NCBI GenBank assembly: GCA_900239685.1 | Contig: OENT01000444.1 | Coordinates: 51,879-115,878 of the forward strand | DNA length: 64,000 nucleotides | Direction of reading: 5' to 3' | Source: Rotaria macrura | Lineage: Eukaryota > Rotifera > Eurotatoria > Philodinida > Philodinidae | Shown here: positions 36,300 to 47,917 of the stretch, piece after piece | How positions within the stretch are numbered: position 1 is the stretch's first letter | How the letters are laid out: each line of letters begins with the position of its first letter | Made by a program: the position numbers and the translations under genes | The notes under the pieces: generated by a model | What the model saw: only the letters and a program-made list of their open reading frames with translations | What the model was told of the DNA's origin: nothing | Database searches by the model: none

Positions 36300-37173
36300 T
36301 TCTAAAGAAATGACTGTCTGAAACATTTCTGAACACTGTTTGCCAAAAGATTTAGCCTTTAACACTCCCAAAAACAGATGAGAGCCTTGTTTATAGACAA
36401 AATAAATGCATGACAATGTGAGATATTTCAAGTGATCGGTCTCTGTGAGTATTTGAAGTCGAATTAAACGTTAAAAAATTTGTAAAGCTTTTCTATACCT
36501 ATGAGATTCTCAGTAAATTGTCTGTCCAGGTCTAATTTAAGTTCGAATAATGAATATCGATATTGATAGATCTTGTATTAGCAAGAAGATGCTCTCCCTC
36601 GATAGTCATCGTGCTGTCAAAAAATTTCCTACTGTCAGTAAAATAATAAGAATGTGATAAATAATGATGTTCATTGGTTGATCATTTCGACATACTATTT
36701 TTATGTTAAATTCACTATAGTCTTCATAGTATTCATGATGAAAAAGATTAAGTGAAAATTTTGAAGGAATTCCAAGAAAACCTATGATTATATTGTCTGG
36801 TTCATACTAATTGTATGAAATTCTCATCTCATCAATCAATTGAATTATATCAAAATAAAATTCTTTTTTTCCAACTCATCATTTTTGAGAAACAATAATC
36901 CCCTATATTCCGTGTTTGATTTTTTGCACGAATACTAGCGCCATCTATATAAATTCTGAAATTATCTTTTGAATATTCTTGATCGACTGAAGTATTTCTT
37001 TTAAATTGTTTTTCGTTGAACACCTGAAAAACCTTAGTCTAATGATTTCATCATAAAGATACATCGTCAATAAAAATGGGACAGAAAATGATTCATACAA
37101 GTAGATGTATTATATATTCTGTATAAGATGTTTCACTTGAGGATTTCGAAATATTCCTTTGCAGCATTTCATC
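36300..37173. other. Upstream region of the deoxyhypusine synthase gene
   Basis: I found no reading frame worth calling. The last bases before the start codon are a polypyrimidine stretch ending CCTTTGCAG at 37156-37164, nine bases before the ATG, which looks like a 3' splice site for a leader exon or a trans-spliced leader. Confidence 0.45.
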
Positions 37174-40100
37174 ATGTCACAGACATCAAAAGAGGATATT
37201 CCAGCTATTGCTCTCGAAGCAGCACTAAAGCCAACATCAGCATCTATAGACCTTTCATCACATTTGATTGTTCGTGGCTATGATTTTAATAAGTCGCAAA
37301 CTGTTGATTATTTTAATTTATTACGTTCATATTCAACTATCGGCTTTCAAGCAACACATTTTGGTCAAGCATGCCAACAAATAGATACTATGCTCGAAAG
37401 TGATTCCATCATTTTTTTTGGCTATACATCAAATATGGTTTCCAGTGGATGTCGTGATATCATACGTTTTTTATGTCAGCATAAACTTGTACATGCAATT
37501 GTAACTACAGCCGGTGGCGTCGAAGAAGATTTTATTAAATGTTTGGCACCAACTTACGTTGGTGAATTCACATTGAACGGGCAACAATTACGTGCCAATG
37601 GAATAAATCGTATCGGAAATCTATTAGTTCCGAATGATAATTATTGTAAATTTGAAGATTGGCTTATGCCAATATTAGATCGTATTGTCAATGAAAATTT
37701 ACATAATTGTATATTGACACCATCGAAATTAATTGAAATTCTTGGTAATGAAATAAATAATGAAGAATCAATTTATTATTGGTGTGCAAAAAATCATATT
37801 CCAGTTTTTTGTCCAGCTATAACGGATGGAAGTTTGGGTGACATGTTATATTTTCATTCCTACCGTAAACCAGGTTTAAAAATTGACATATTAGAAGATT
37901 TGAAAAAAATTAATAATCTTGCTGTTCATGCTAAGTCAACTGGAATGATTATCTTAGGCGGTGGTATAGTCAAACATCATATTTGTAAGTGAGCAATATA
38001 ATGAGACGAAAAGAACATCATACATTTTCTATGCTCGATATGCAAATTTAGTGTTATTTATATTAGATTGAGAATTAGTTGAACTTCTCTCGCTCATCAA
38101 TGGCGAATGCTTTCGTTAAGTTGAAAACGTAAATTTTATCCATTGTCTAATAATTTGTGAATATTAGTTTTTTACCTAGTGAATTATTGTTGAGTTTAGT
38201 AATGTAACTTTGGAATTGACGAAAACCAGAAAGATCACTGTAATATACTACAGAAACTTTTGGTTTTGTCTTTCAAAAATAAAGGATTCAAAAGATGATC
38301 GCTACTTGATAATCGATCTGCGTTTTGCGTTGCTACTGAAGAGATCAAACGAATTAGTTAAGTGTGCGTATGTACTGAAGAAGACTTTAGTCACAAGTAG
38401 AAGAAACGTTTTTGTATTTCTAGGCATTATCCAAGGAAGGTTCTTTGCTCTTTGGTTCCGAAAAATAAATTTGAAAGTTATAATTGAAAAATGTTTTTCG
38501 ACTAATACGGTCTAACACAATTTTGCATCTATAAATTGTGAACTCTCATAGATTCGAAACTAGATTTGAGAATATGAATGAAATAGTACAAGTCTTGAGT
38601 TGGTTGGTTCAAAAATGTTGAGATTTTTTCAGGTAGTTTTTAAAAAAACAATACTCGAAGGAGTATTTTCTTCGCCTGTGTTTACTTTTTGTATTTTAAG
38701 ACTTTGACATTTCGAATGATGACGGAGTTTATGTAAGAAGTTGTAAAATTCTTTTGAAGTTTTCAATTGATCTTAAACCTGTACCAAATACACTTTTGTG
38801 AAAAACCATGATTCTACTGTTAAAGTGAATACGATTCTCCATCGAATAAAGTAAGTCTAGAATTTTGAAGTTGTTTTCAAGTATTTGAACGACTCGAAAT
38901 AATACGTAACCGTCCATTGTAGAGTCCTTAAGAATTCAGCACAGACTTCGTTTTTGAATGAGAATCTTTAGGCAAAGATTTGTTCGGCTTAATTCAAACT
39001 TTAGAATGATTCTAGTAACTATAAATCAGCGGAAAGTGACAGAATTGTTCTATCGTATAAAGTTTTCATGCCTAATTGAAATTGAAGGGAATCTCAAATG
39101 AAGTCAGCCTTTTTCTTCACATTCACTCATTTTATGAAAAAGCATTGTTTGTAATGAGTATTAACTTGATGCGTGCATTTTGTCGTGTTTCGATCCCTCA
39201 ACTTGGAAACAACCATGTATCAACATGTATCTTAGCTACAACATTAATTTCATCAACTGAATATTCATTTCATACTCACAATAATTTAGTTTTAAGCTTG
39301 AGTTTACGTTGATATAATTATTCTCTTTTCAATTATTCGTATTTTTCTTCACATACGAACATCATTTTAAAAGAACTGTTGGATAATTTCACATTTGTTT
39401 TCCGCTGATAAGAATCATTTCTTGTTCATCGATAGCATGTAGTATTCGTCTGAAAATTTCAAGACGAATTGAGATTTTATCAGAGACTAGTCTTGGTTAT
39501 GACTTATTCTTTTAGAATGTTCACATTTTAATATTGTACGAGTTTAGAATAAGATCTCCTATTCAAAACTTGAGGATTTTCGTTTGTAGCAATTAACCTA
39601 GTTTAGCTCTTCTATTTTGCTGAATTCTTACACAAAAGTTATTTAATAGGGGAATATTCAGATATTGAATCTTTGATTTATCTCTTATGAGCACATTCGA
39701 AAAAATTATTTCGGAAGCACGTTTTTCTATAAAAAGATTCTATTCAGATAAGTATCCAATGCAAATACTATGTACGTACTTTTGTTTTATAATTCCTCTT
39801 CAGTTATGCTTTTATCTTCATACCGATTGCTAAGATTCACAGAAGAAAAATTCAGATCAACTCAATGTCAAACCTATTTGTCCAATCAAAATATGTAGAG
39901 TGTTATTGAATTACTCATATCTATACGGGTATTTTTTTTACTGTTATGTACTTTATTACGTAAACCTTCACAACCTATGACCTTTTATTGATAACATCGA
40001 ACGATGACATTTATGCAATTTTTCTAACCCTAATCCATTTAGGCAATGCGAATCTTATGCGTAACGGTGCTGACTATTCAGTTTATATCAATACAGGTTT

Positions 40101-40284
40101 GGAATATGATGGATCCGATGCGGGTGCTAGTCCTGATGAAGCTGTATCATGGGGTAAAATTCGATCGAATTCTAAACCAGTTAAAGTTCATGGTGATGCT
40201 ACATTAATATTTCCGTTAATTGTCGCTCAAACATTTGCCCAATACGTGCAAAGGAAAACGTCTGATGATTCGTCTAATAAATAA
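37174..40284 (+). CDS. DHPS: Deoxyhypusine synthase, two exons, 350 aa
   Basis: The enzyme transfers the butylamine group of spermidine to a lysine of eIF5A using NAD, the first step of hypusine formation in the cytosol. Exon 1 is 37174-37984 and exon 2 is 40043-40284. The joint falls inside a codon and restores ...[16 protein letters not shown]. Family landmarks include [19 protein letters not shown] (NAD-binding region), [35 protein letters not shown], and [18 protein letters not shown] with the catalytic lysine in WGKI. The length is close to the family's usual 369 aa or slightly below. I chose the ATG at 37174 because it directly follows a probable splice acceptor and matches the family's N-terminal length. 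The 2058-bp intron is far longer than others in this window and contains no gene that I recognise. Confidence 0.95.
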
Positions 40285-41638
40285 AGAGCAGACAACATAA
40301 CTTTCAAGCGAAAAAAATGTTGACAAGCAAGAAATCGAACCAATGAATATTTTGTTTGCATTATTTCTAGATAATAAACACGCTCACATATATTAAATAT
40401 GTATTCAATACGTCCTCATAACTCAGAAGTTATTGAATTCGATTTACCAAAAACGATGTATACGGTAAAACCAATCATGCAACAAACAAAAGTAATTTAA
40501 TAATTTATATATATATATATACAGAATTTGATATTCTTCACCATCAAAAACGAATTTTTCCAGTGTAGACATAGGCATACATGATGTGACACAATTTTAA
40601 ATAATAACTTAAGTAATAAGTAGTATCTTAGTCATCGAAAATGTAATAGTAATAAATAGGAAAAGTAAACGAGACTGAAGAAAATTATTTTTTAGATGAT
40701 TTTTACGAGAATCACTTTTTCGTTTCCAAAATTTTTCGCTCAGAAGATCCACTAACTTTTAAAACTTTTCGTAGCAAATAAAATATTCATCTTTTTCGTT
40801 TCTGCAAACAATACGAATAACTTAGCTAATAAAAAATGATGTCATGATTTTCTCATTCGTATCGTTATGAAAAGAAAACAAAATATAGATTTGATTATTT
40901 TTTGAAAAGTATCTATTGTGTTGAACGATGTTGGTCTATGTGAAAGACTAAGGCCAAAAGTAAACATTCACATTTCAATCATATACACAATAGCCAATGT
41001 TTGAAAAACAGTGCTCATCGGACTTCTGATTAGGGTTCTGAGTTTATGCTATCAAAATTCATGTGAAAAATATTTATGTTCATGACTTGATATTCTCGTT
41101 CTCAAATGAGAACTCGAACATTTTTTTATCAATAATTCGTATCAATTGTTTACTTTGGAATAAGTACAACTCTATGATTACAACTCATTCTGTGGAGCTT
41201 ACTTTTATTTCTAGACGACCAAACCAAATGTCTAATGCTGCCGTTCGATTGATGGTTTATGATGTCAGGTCAATTTGATATATTTTGCAGTACTTTCGAG
41301 ATTCACTAGTCATCATAGTTCTAAGTCGATACTCATAGAATAATAATAACGGGTATATATAAAATTTTTAACATTATCATGAGGGAGTTTTTTAATGATG
41401 TAGTTTATTGTGCCAATGAATATTTTATTTGTTTAAAAAGATACACAAATAAGAACGACATCGTAAAACAATGGGATCTAATATTTTTTTCCGAATTCAT
41501 AATAAACACGTATTGACAAATACCTTCAGCTGAAGAGTAATTCAATACTAGTGAAATTCGTTTGCTCTGTATTTAAATTAGCAATGACCTCGATGAGACT
41601 AGAAGAGCTTTTTAATGGTTCCTATTAACGCTTTCTTA
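40285..41638. other. Spacer between DHPS and the AIMP2-like gene
   Basis: Contains a (TA)n run near 40506-40521 and AT-rich sequence. A 71-codon plus-strand frame at 41063-41278 has no recognised motif. Confidence 0.4.
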
Positions 41639-42294
41639 ATGCCTACTTTAGTAAACGATCGATCTAAAACTTTAGAACTACATAGATCTGCTAATCTCCA
41701 GAACATTGAAAGTTGTGTATGTACATTTTTTTGAATTCGACAAAGTTTATCATAATTTTCGAATGATTGTTAAACGTTCGAAGAAAAGTAAAACTCTAAC
41801 GCTAATTGACATCAATAATTTGTTTTGTTTCTCAATTTTAGCAATCAATAAATGAATCAGTACTAAAGGATGTTGAACAACGACAAGATGTTCTACTTGA
41901 AAAACTTGAACAGTTATGTCATCAAATGTTTCTTTACGAGAAGAAACAAAATTCAAATGATAAAACAACGGTTTCAACATCTGCACCTGTCCGTGAAGAA
42001 TTTGTTGTTCATCTTTCAGCTAAACAACCATCAAAGAATATACTTGATTTTATAGAAAAATTTCGTGATAATTTATCAATAAGAACATTTCGTCACTCAT
42101 CATTACGTGGTGCTTCATTCAACGATTCAATTCAAAATATATCTTCGACGAATTCCGAGAAAAAGAACCTTTCATTGGCTGTTGTTTGGGCTGAGAGTGA
42201 TGATCTCCCATATATGTGTCATTCAAATATGAAAATCAATGATGAGCAATCAATTATTAATCTACTTTCTCAGCAACTGGCCAAAAACGACTGA
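41639..42294 (+). CDS. AIMP2-like scaffold protein (multi-tRNA-synthetase complex), 176 aa
   Basis: AIMP2/p38 is a scaffold of the cytosolic aminoacyl-tRNA synthetase complex. Exon 1 is 41639-41716 (26 codons, donor GTATGT) and exon 2 is 41842-42294, in phase 0. The leucine-zipper-like segment VLKDVEQRQDVLLEKLEQL matches the coiled coil of AIMP2 in pattern. It is followed by a stretch with the order of AIMP2's thioredoxin-like region: FIEKFRDNLSIRTFRHSSLRG, LSLAVVWAESDDLP and INDEQSIINLLSQQL. The vertebrate protein is about 320 aa with a C-terminal GST-like domain, which is absent here: the frame stops after the thioredoxin-like part. Exon 1 is a prediction from splice signals alone. The family call is moderate, and a different coiled-coil protein is possible. 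It lies between DHPS and ADSL on the same strand. Confidence 0.45.
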
Positions 42295-42725
42295 TAGTAT
42301 TTTTTTTATAAGAACCAAAAAACGAGGGACCCAAGAATAAAAGAATGTATTTCATGATGTTTTTTTTTACTCAAGTCTATTCCTGATAGACACATTCGCT
42401 CTTTTTTTCTGCAATTTTTGTCATCGAATGAAAAAGAGAAAGAAAGAAAAAGACCCATAAAAGAGCGAAAAATAAAAATAAACTCAATTTTTCACGAAAG
42501 ACGCGCAAATATGTATGTACGTGTGTGCTGCCTATTAATACAGACTTTGACATTGCATCAAGATGAACGCTCATGAAGTGTGTAGAAAAGAAAATCTTAA
42601 ATAGTTTCTTATTTTTATCCAATAATTTATTGTTGAATATCATCTAGCAAAACTGAACGAACCAAATCATTGTGTGACTAGCTCCACTTTAGAAGTTTTA
42701 CGTCGTGTGACTCTTTATATTTTTT

Positions 42726-42736
42726 TTTAATTTCAG
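42726..42736 (+). promoter_or_regulatory. 3' splice site abutting the ADSL start codon
   Basis: A T-rich tract ending ATTTCAG lies directly before the ATG. No upstream coding exon is apparent, so it is either the end of a 5'UTR intron or a spliced-leader acceptor. Confidence 0.5.
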
Positions 42737-45630
42737 ATGTCTGATTCAAATATTTCAATGAACGAAAATCCAGGGAAATCTCGGCCGGAATCGTTTTCAA
42801 CACAGGATCAGCACCCACAGAAAATAAGTCGTCCGGGTAGTGTATCGAATGGAGTTATTGGAAAAGATCAATCCATTCTTCCTCCGACTACATCAATTGA
42901 CGATCGTTCAAAATATCGATCACCTTTAGTTTCACGTTATGCATCAGCCGAAATGAGCTATAATTTTAGTGATGTAAAAAAATTTTCAACATGGAGACGT
43001 CTTTGGTTTTGGTTGGCTAAGTGTCAAAAAGTCAGTGCAGTTTGATTCTAAGAAAGAACGAATGAAGAAAAAAAACCCGACTTGTTTTCTAGCAATTAGG
43101 CTTGGATATCACTGATGAACAACTTGATGAAATGGAAAAAAATTTAACAAATATTGATTTTGATGTTGCTGAAGCTGAGGAACGTCGTCGACGTCATGAT
43201 GTTATGGCGCATGTTCATACATTTGCTCGTTGTTGTCCAAAAGCTTCACCTATTATACATCTTGGAGCTACATCTGCCTTTGTTGGTGATAATGCTGTAA
43301 GTGAAATTCTCTTCTCTAACGATAATGTACACTTTACTCTTTTTCTCCTTTTTCACATAGGATTTGATTGTGATGAGAGACGGTTTTGATATTCTCATTA
43401 TTAAAGTAAAAGCCACTGGAATATTTTCCTTCGTATTTTTCTTTTTGTTTTATGGAAATTTGAACTTTTAGCTTGTTAGATGTATTAAACGTCTAACTCA
43501 ATTTGCACAAGAATATGCATGTTTACCAACACTTGGCTATACGCATATGCAGTATGTATTTATATTTGAAGCTCTTATTGATAACAAACCTCTTATTTCT
43601 TCTTTCAAAGACCTGCACAATTGACAACGGTTGGTAAACGAGCATGTGTATGGATACAAGATTTATTGATGGATTTAAAAAATTTCGAGCGAGTAAAAAG
43701 ACAATTAAAATTTCGTGGAGTTAAAGGTACAACCGGAACTCAAGCATCGTTTTTACAATTGTTCAATGGAGATCATTTTAAAGTAAGCAATATCATTTTG
43801 TTCTTTCTTCGTAAGCAAAATAGCTATTTTGTTTTAATAGGTTGAAGAATTAGATCGAATGGTTACAGAAATGGCTGGATTTTCAAAGTAATATTTTATT
43901 TCGGAAGTCAATAGATAGAAGCATATAAATGAGGGGAGAAACTACAAGTCTCAGTACGTAGAAAAGTTAAAACGAATTCTACATAAGATATTGATGGCAA
44001 ACGTTTGATTGTGCATTTAAAAAAAACACAATCTTATGATTATATATCATGAAGATAAATGTAAAACAATACATGATATTTTGTGGAAAAACTCGCAAGT
44101 AAGGACGCGCCTTTTTTTTTCGATCGACTGCAATATTTAAAAATTCTTAAAGATTAGAACTATCAGAATATAGCATTAGTTATAGTCACGAGTGACGTTT
44201 CATGTCAAAAATGCAGAGCGTAATATGATAGATACATCCTCTTAGAGCTTGTTTTAGACTTTCAGACTGTCTTTCGATAAAGTTTGTTGTTCCAATAAGC
44301 ATCAGGAAATAATTCAACGTCTACATTTTTTTGTTCCTATATCAGTAATGATTTGTATTCTATTTAGAGCTTTTATTATTTGTGCTCAAACTTATACTCG
44401 CAAACTTGATGTTGAAGTAGTCAGTGTTCTATCTAGTTTTGGTGGTACAATTCATAAGGTTATCTAGTATTGGTTTGTTGTTTTTCTTTTCAATTTATTT
44501 CTAATATATACATTATAGATGTGTACTGATATTCGTTTATTAGCAAGTTTAAAAGAAATCGAAGAACCGTTTGAAATTGAACAGATTGGTATGAGTTTGT
44601 TTTTGACTTATTAGAAAGACATGAAATAGAAGAATTGTCGATTTAAATTAGGCTCAAGTGCAATGCCATACAAACGTAATCCGATGAGATGTGAACGATG
44701 TTGTTCACTTGCACGTCATCTAATGACATTAGTTAATGATCCACTTGGTACACATTCAGTTCAATGGATGGAACGAACATTAGATGATAGTGCTAATAAG
44801 TAAATATTCTTATGCCTAGACTTATATTTTCTTTTCCGGGTTTTTAATCAAAACAATGCTTGCTTCGTTCTTTGTTCTAAATTTTAGACGTATTTGCATT
44901 CCTGAAGCTTTTCTCACTGCTGATATTATTTTATTTACTTTATTGAATATTTCCGAAGGCCTTGTTGTTTATCCAAAAGTAAACAAGCTGCACTAGAGAA
45001 AAGAAAATCTAATTGTTGGAAATGTATTTTCAGGTCATTGAAAAACATATCAAACAAGAGTTACCATTCATGGCAACAGAAAATTTAATTATGGCGATGG
45101 TAATTCTATTCAATGGATTCTAAGTATGAGATGTAATGAGTTTTTTGTTTTGTTTCTAGGTATCAGCCGGCGGTAATCGTCAAGAATGTCATGAAAAAAT
45201 TCGTACATTATCACAGAAAGCTGCTGAACGTGTTAAAATCGATGGTTTAGATAATGATCTTGTTGAACGTGTTAAAAATGATCCATATTTTGCACCCATT
45301 GTCAACAAACTGGACGTTCTTCTTGATGCTAAAACGTTCATCGGACGAGCACCAGAACAAGTAAATAAAGAAGAAAATCTTTTCATCTATTCTCATTTGA
45401 TATCGACTATCAATTGACCATATGAATATGGAATAGTATTGTCGAAAGCTTTTTAGTTTAAGACTAAAGTCGGATGAGAATATTGAAGAAGTTTGTTTTT
45501 CTGGTATCTTCACTTTATTTCTCTGTTTTAGGTTTATGAATTTATATCACGTGAAGTGGAACCAGCATTAAAAAATTATACATCAAGCGTTGGACTAAAT
45601 TCAACGAAAGCAGCTGAATTAACAGTTTAA
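42737..45630 (+). CDS. ADSL: Adenylosuccinate lyase, 13 exons, 535 aa
   Basis: The enzyme catalyses two fumarate-releasing steps of purine synthesis (SAICAR to AICAR, and adenylosuccinate to AMP), as a cytosolic homotetramer. The exons are 42737-43030, 43093-43296, 43361-43405, 43472-43551, 43611-43782, 43841-43887, 44368-44458, 44519-44588, 44652-44799, 44888-44978, 45034-45099, 45160-45360 and 45532-45630. All introns are GT-AG and the phases sum to a single frame. Landmarks are [53 protein letters not shown] and the fumarate-lyase signature [15 protein letters not shown] with its catalytic serine loop. The first 50 or so residues (Ser/Pro/Gln-rich) extend beyond the usual 484-aa protein. 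The ATG directly follows TTTAATTTCAG, a strong 3' splice site. Most introns are 48-73 bp, and one is 480 bp. Confidence 0.96.
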
Positions 45631-45725
45631 TAAAAATAAACTTAGCCTTTTGCTCATGCTCTTTTCTTTTATCAAATAAAACCCGTAGTCGAATAGAGAA
45701 AAAAACAACGTTTTCCTTGTTTTAG
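45631..45725 (+). promoter_or_regulatory. 95-bp ADSL-POLR1D spacer with poly(A) signal and trans-splice-like acceptor
   Basis: AATAAA overlaps the ADSL stop (45629-45634) and a second AATAAA lies within the spacer (45676-45681). The spacer ends CCTTGTTTTAG immediately before the POLR1D ATG. A downstream gene so close behind an upstream one, with an AG at its ATG, is the arrangement seen in operons resolved by spliced-leader trans-splicing, a process described in rotifers. Function is inferred. Confidence 0.5.
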
Positions 45726-46091
45726 ATGCAATCTAATGACTACATAAAATTACAGGTTTGTCCAGTCGATGATGGTACGCACACGAAATCAACGGTTGGC
45801 GCACCTAATCTTTCGTTTATCATTCGTGATGAAGATCATACATTAGGAAATTCACTTCGACATATTATTATGAAAAATCCAGCTGTTGATTTCTGTGGCT
45901 ATACAATTCCTCATCCATCAGAATCGAAAATTAACTTTCGAATACAATCAAAAGTAAATGAAGATTCAACAGCAGTGCCAGCGATAGATATATTTCGGCA
46001 AGGTCTAGTTGATTTAAAGCAAATGTGTTCGATTGTTTTAGAAAAATATGAGGAAAGTGTGAAAACATTTAAAGAAATGGAAACAACTTAA
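45726..46091 (+). CDS. POLR1D: RNA polymerase I and III subunit RPAC2, 121 aa
   Basis: RPAC2 (AC19) pairs with RPAC1 to form the alpha-like heterodimer on which polymerases I and III assemble. It is a single exon of near-normal length (human about 133 aa). Family landmarks are FIIRDEDHTLGNSLRHIIMK, VDFCGYTIPHPSESKINFRI and the C-terminal helix FRQGLVDLKQMCSIVLEKYE. There is no stop or gap. It follows ADSL in the same direction after 95 bp, and AATAAA lies at 46150-46155. The start is the first ATG after a 3' splice-like TTTTAG and fits the family. Confidence 0.95.
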   Translation: MQSNDYIKLQVCPVDDGTHTKSTVGAPNLSFIIRDEDHTLGNSLRHIIMKNPAVDFCGYTIPHPSESKINFRIQSKVNEDSTAVPAIDIFRQGLVDLKQMCSIVLEKYEESVKTFKEMETT

Positions 46092-46371
46092 TGTCGAATC
46101 AGTATCTTGTTTGCTGTTTTTTTTTCATTTCGTTTTTTATTGTTATAAAAATAAATATGAAGATGATACCAGTCAGTTGAGATACAAGATGAAATTAAAT
46201 CCATCTATTAACATTGAAAGATAATTGGTTAAAACTAATCGATAATATTCTTGTACACTTATGCCCTTTTAATATACTATTGGTTTGTTTGAGTTAAACG
46301 TGCATTTTCAAGTGATCATTGAATTCAGTCAAATATTTGCTAATACATGAAATCGTGCGAGTATTGAGTAG

Positions 46372-46512
46372 TCAGTTTCTACGCTGTTGTTCTTCGTTCT
46401 TAATAGCTAAGTTCTCTTGTCCGAGCATCTTAGTTAAGGTATTGAATAATGATACAATATATCTAAAATCTGATGCAGTAGTCGATTGAATTTCATCTTT
46501 AATATGTGCTGC
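46372..46512 (-). CDS. Candidate last exon of an unplaced minus-strand gene
   Basis: Preceded by TATAAGCAG as acceptor, the frame reads HIKDEIQSTTASDFRYIVSL, then FNTLTKMLGQENLAIKNEEQ, and ends with TGA at 46372. The charged, helical composition looks like real protein. I could not find the upstream exons with matching phase and do not recognise the family. It would converge on POLR1D. Confidence 0.3.
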   Translation of the reverse strand, partial: AAHIKDEIQSTTASDFRYIVSLFNTLTKMLGQENLAIKNEEQQRRN

Positions 46513-47817
46513 TTATAAATATCCTTGGCATGAAATGTAAAATCATAGTAAAAATGCATCGGCGTTAGAAATTGAAAGGATTGTAAATGTGAGAAACAAA
46601 GTTGTTGGATCATGCTTCTTTTTCAAAAGATATGATTAAAATCATATGAAAGATGAACTTCAAAGTCTATGGCGAATAAATTCTACTGTATATATGTTCA
46701 ACTAGTTAGAGACGATTATTAAATCATGTGTTCACATGTGAAGGATGCACAGATTGAATTTGGAGCTTTCGATGGAAACACTCATAAAAGATTTCAATTT
46801 CTTCCTATAGGTTTTGTAACTCATCAGATGACTGTTGATCCCTGGATCATGAGATATTATCAGTAGCACTTGGATTCATTTGGAATAAAAATATAACCGT
46901 AACATGTGTTCTTATGAATTATTGATCGTGCCTTACATTCCACAATATGTGAATTGTTTGTATGTAATTTGATAAGCGATGTTCAAGACTTCATATGTTT
47001 GAAAAAAATATTCAATATTCAAGGTTTAATTTAGATGAGGCTTTGAAAATGAAAACATATACTGAAATCATGAGCATCAACTAAACGCTAGAAACTGCAT
47101 ATCACGATTTTTATATGAATATGTTTAGTTATGACTCCTGTGAGAATCATTTACCGTATACATGGCGATGTGGATAGATTAGCTAGTAGTTCTGATTAAA
47201 AAATCAGGTGCACACTATTTCACATGTGCTTCGATGCTTGCTACTTATCAAAAGCCAGTGAATAATATCTTTTCTGAATAAACATTGTAATGATTCTGTA
47301 AGAGAACCAAAAAAGTGAACATACAGAATGCAAGTAATAAAAATATCCAAATTAGAAAAAGAAAATATAAATAAATAAATAGAAGCCAAAGTAAATGATT
47401 AATTGGATTCTATAAGAGAAGTGTTTTTAATGCACTTAGTTAGATACCATCGGTTAGAATACCGAAAAAAGTATTATTTATATATATAATTCATGTTGAT
47501 CAACAACATGAATAATCGATGAATATTTCTTCCAGTTGATTCATCGAACTACCTGGTGACCCGAAAATTGAACTCCCGACATTTGAGCTTTCATTGATTA
47601 AGTAAATTTAAAAAATATCTATATCATCATGCACCATCTTATCGTCTTGTTGATTCACTTTTTCTGACTTCCATGATGAAGATAGTCGTCTTTATAGAGC
47701 CGAACTAGCATTCAAAACGATTATTTTCTAAGTGCTCATCTAACCTTCATTATTATTTTTTTTTGTTATACTTAAGTAATATTGTTGCATATTGTCAACT
47801 ATGAAATCTTTCAGAAA
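46513..47817. other. Gene-poor stretch, nothing recognised
   Basis: AT-rich sequence without motifs on either strand. If the exon ending at 46372 belongs to a gene, its upstream exons should be in or beyond this stretch. Confidence 0.35.
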
Positions 47818-47917
47818 CAAGGATTAACTTCTGCGATGAGGGTTTCGTTAACGATGTGCTGATAAATCTCAACGAATTTGGTACTGTTACAAAAATAATT
47901 GCACTGGTCGTGTGTGA
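47818..47917 (+). pseudogene. FLYWCH zinc-finger fragment, frameshifted
   Basis: One frame reads RINFCDEGFVNDV and the next frame reads ADKSQRIWYCYKNNCTGRV followed by TGA. Together these follow the FLYWCH pattern (a glycine-rich hydrophobic turn, then W-x-C, then C-x-GR). A one-base shift lies near 47858. FLYWCH fingers often accompany Mutator-like transposases in animals, so this may be a transposon relic. It is too short for certainty. Confidence 0.45.

Noticed and set aside
47540-47580. tRNA-like stretch (TGACCCGAAAATTGAACTCCCGAC)
   Set aside because: No acceptor, D or anticodon arm can be paired around it.
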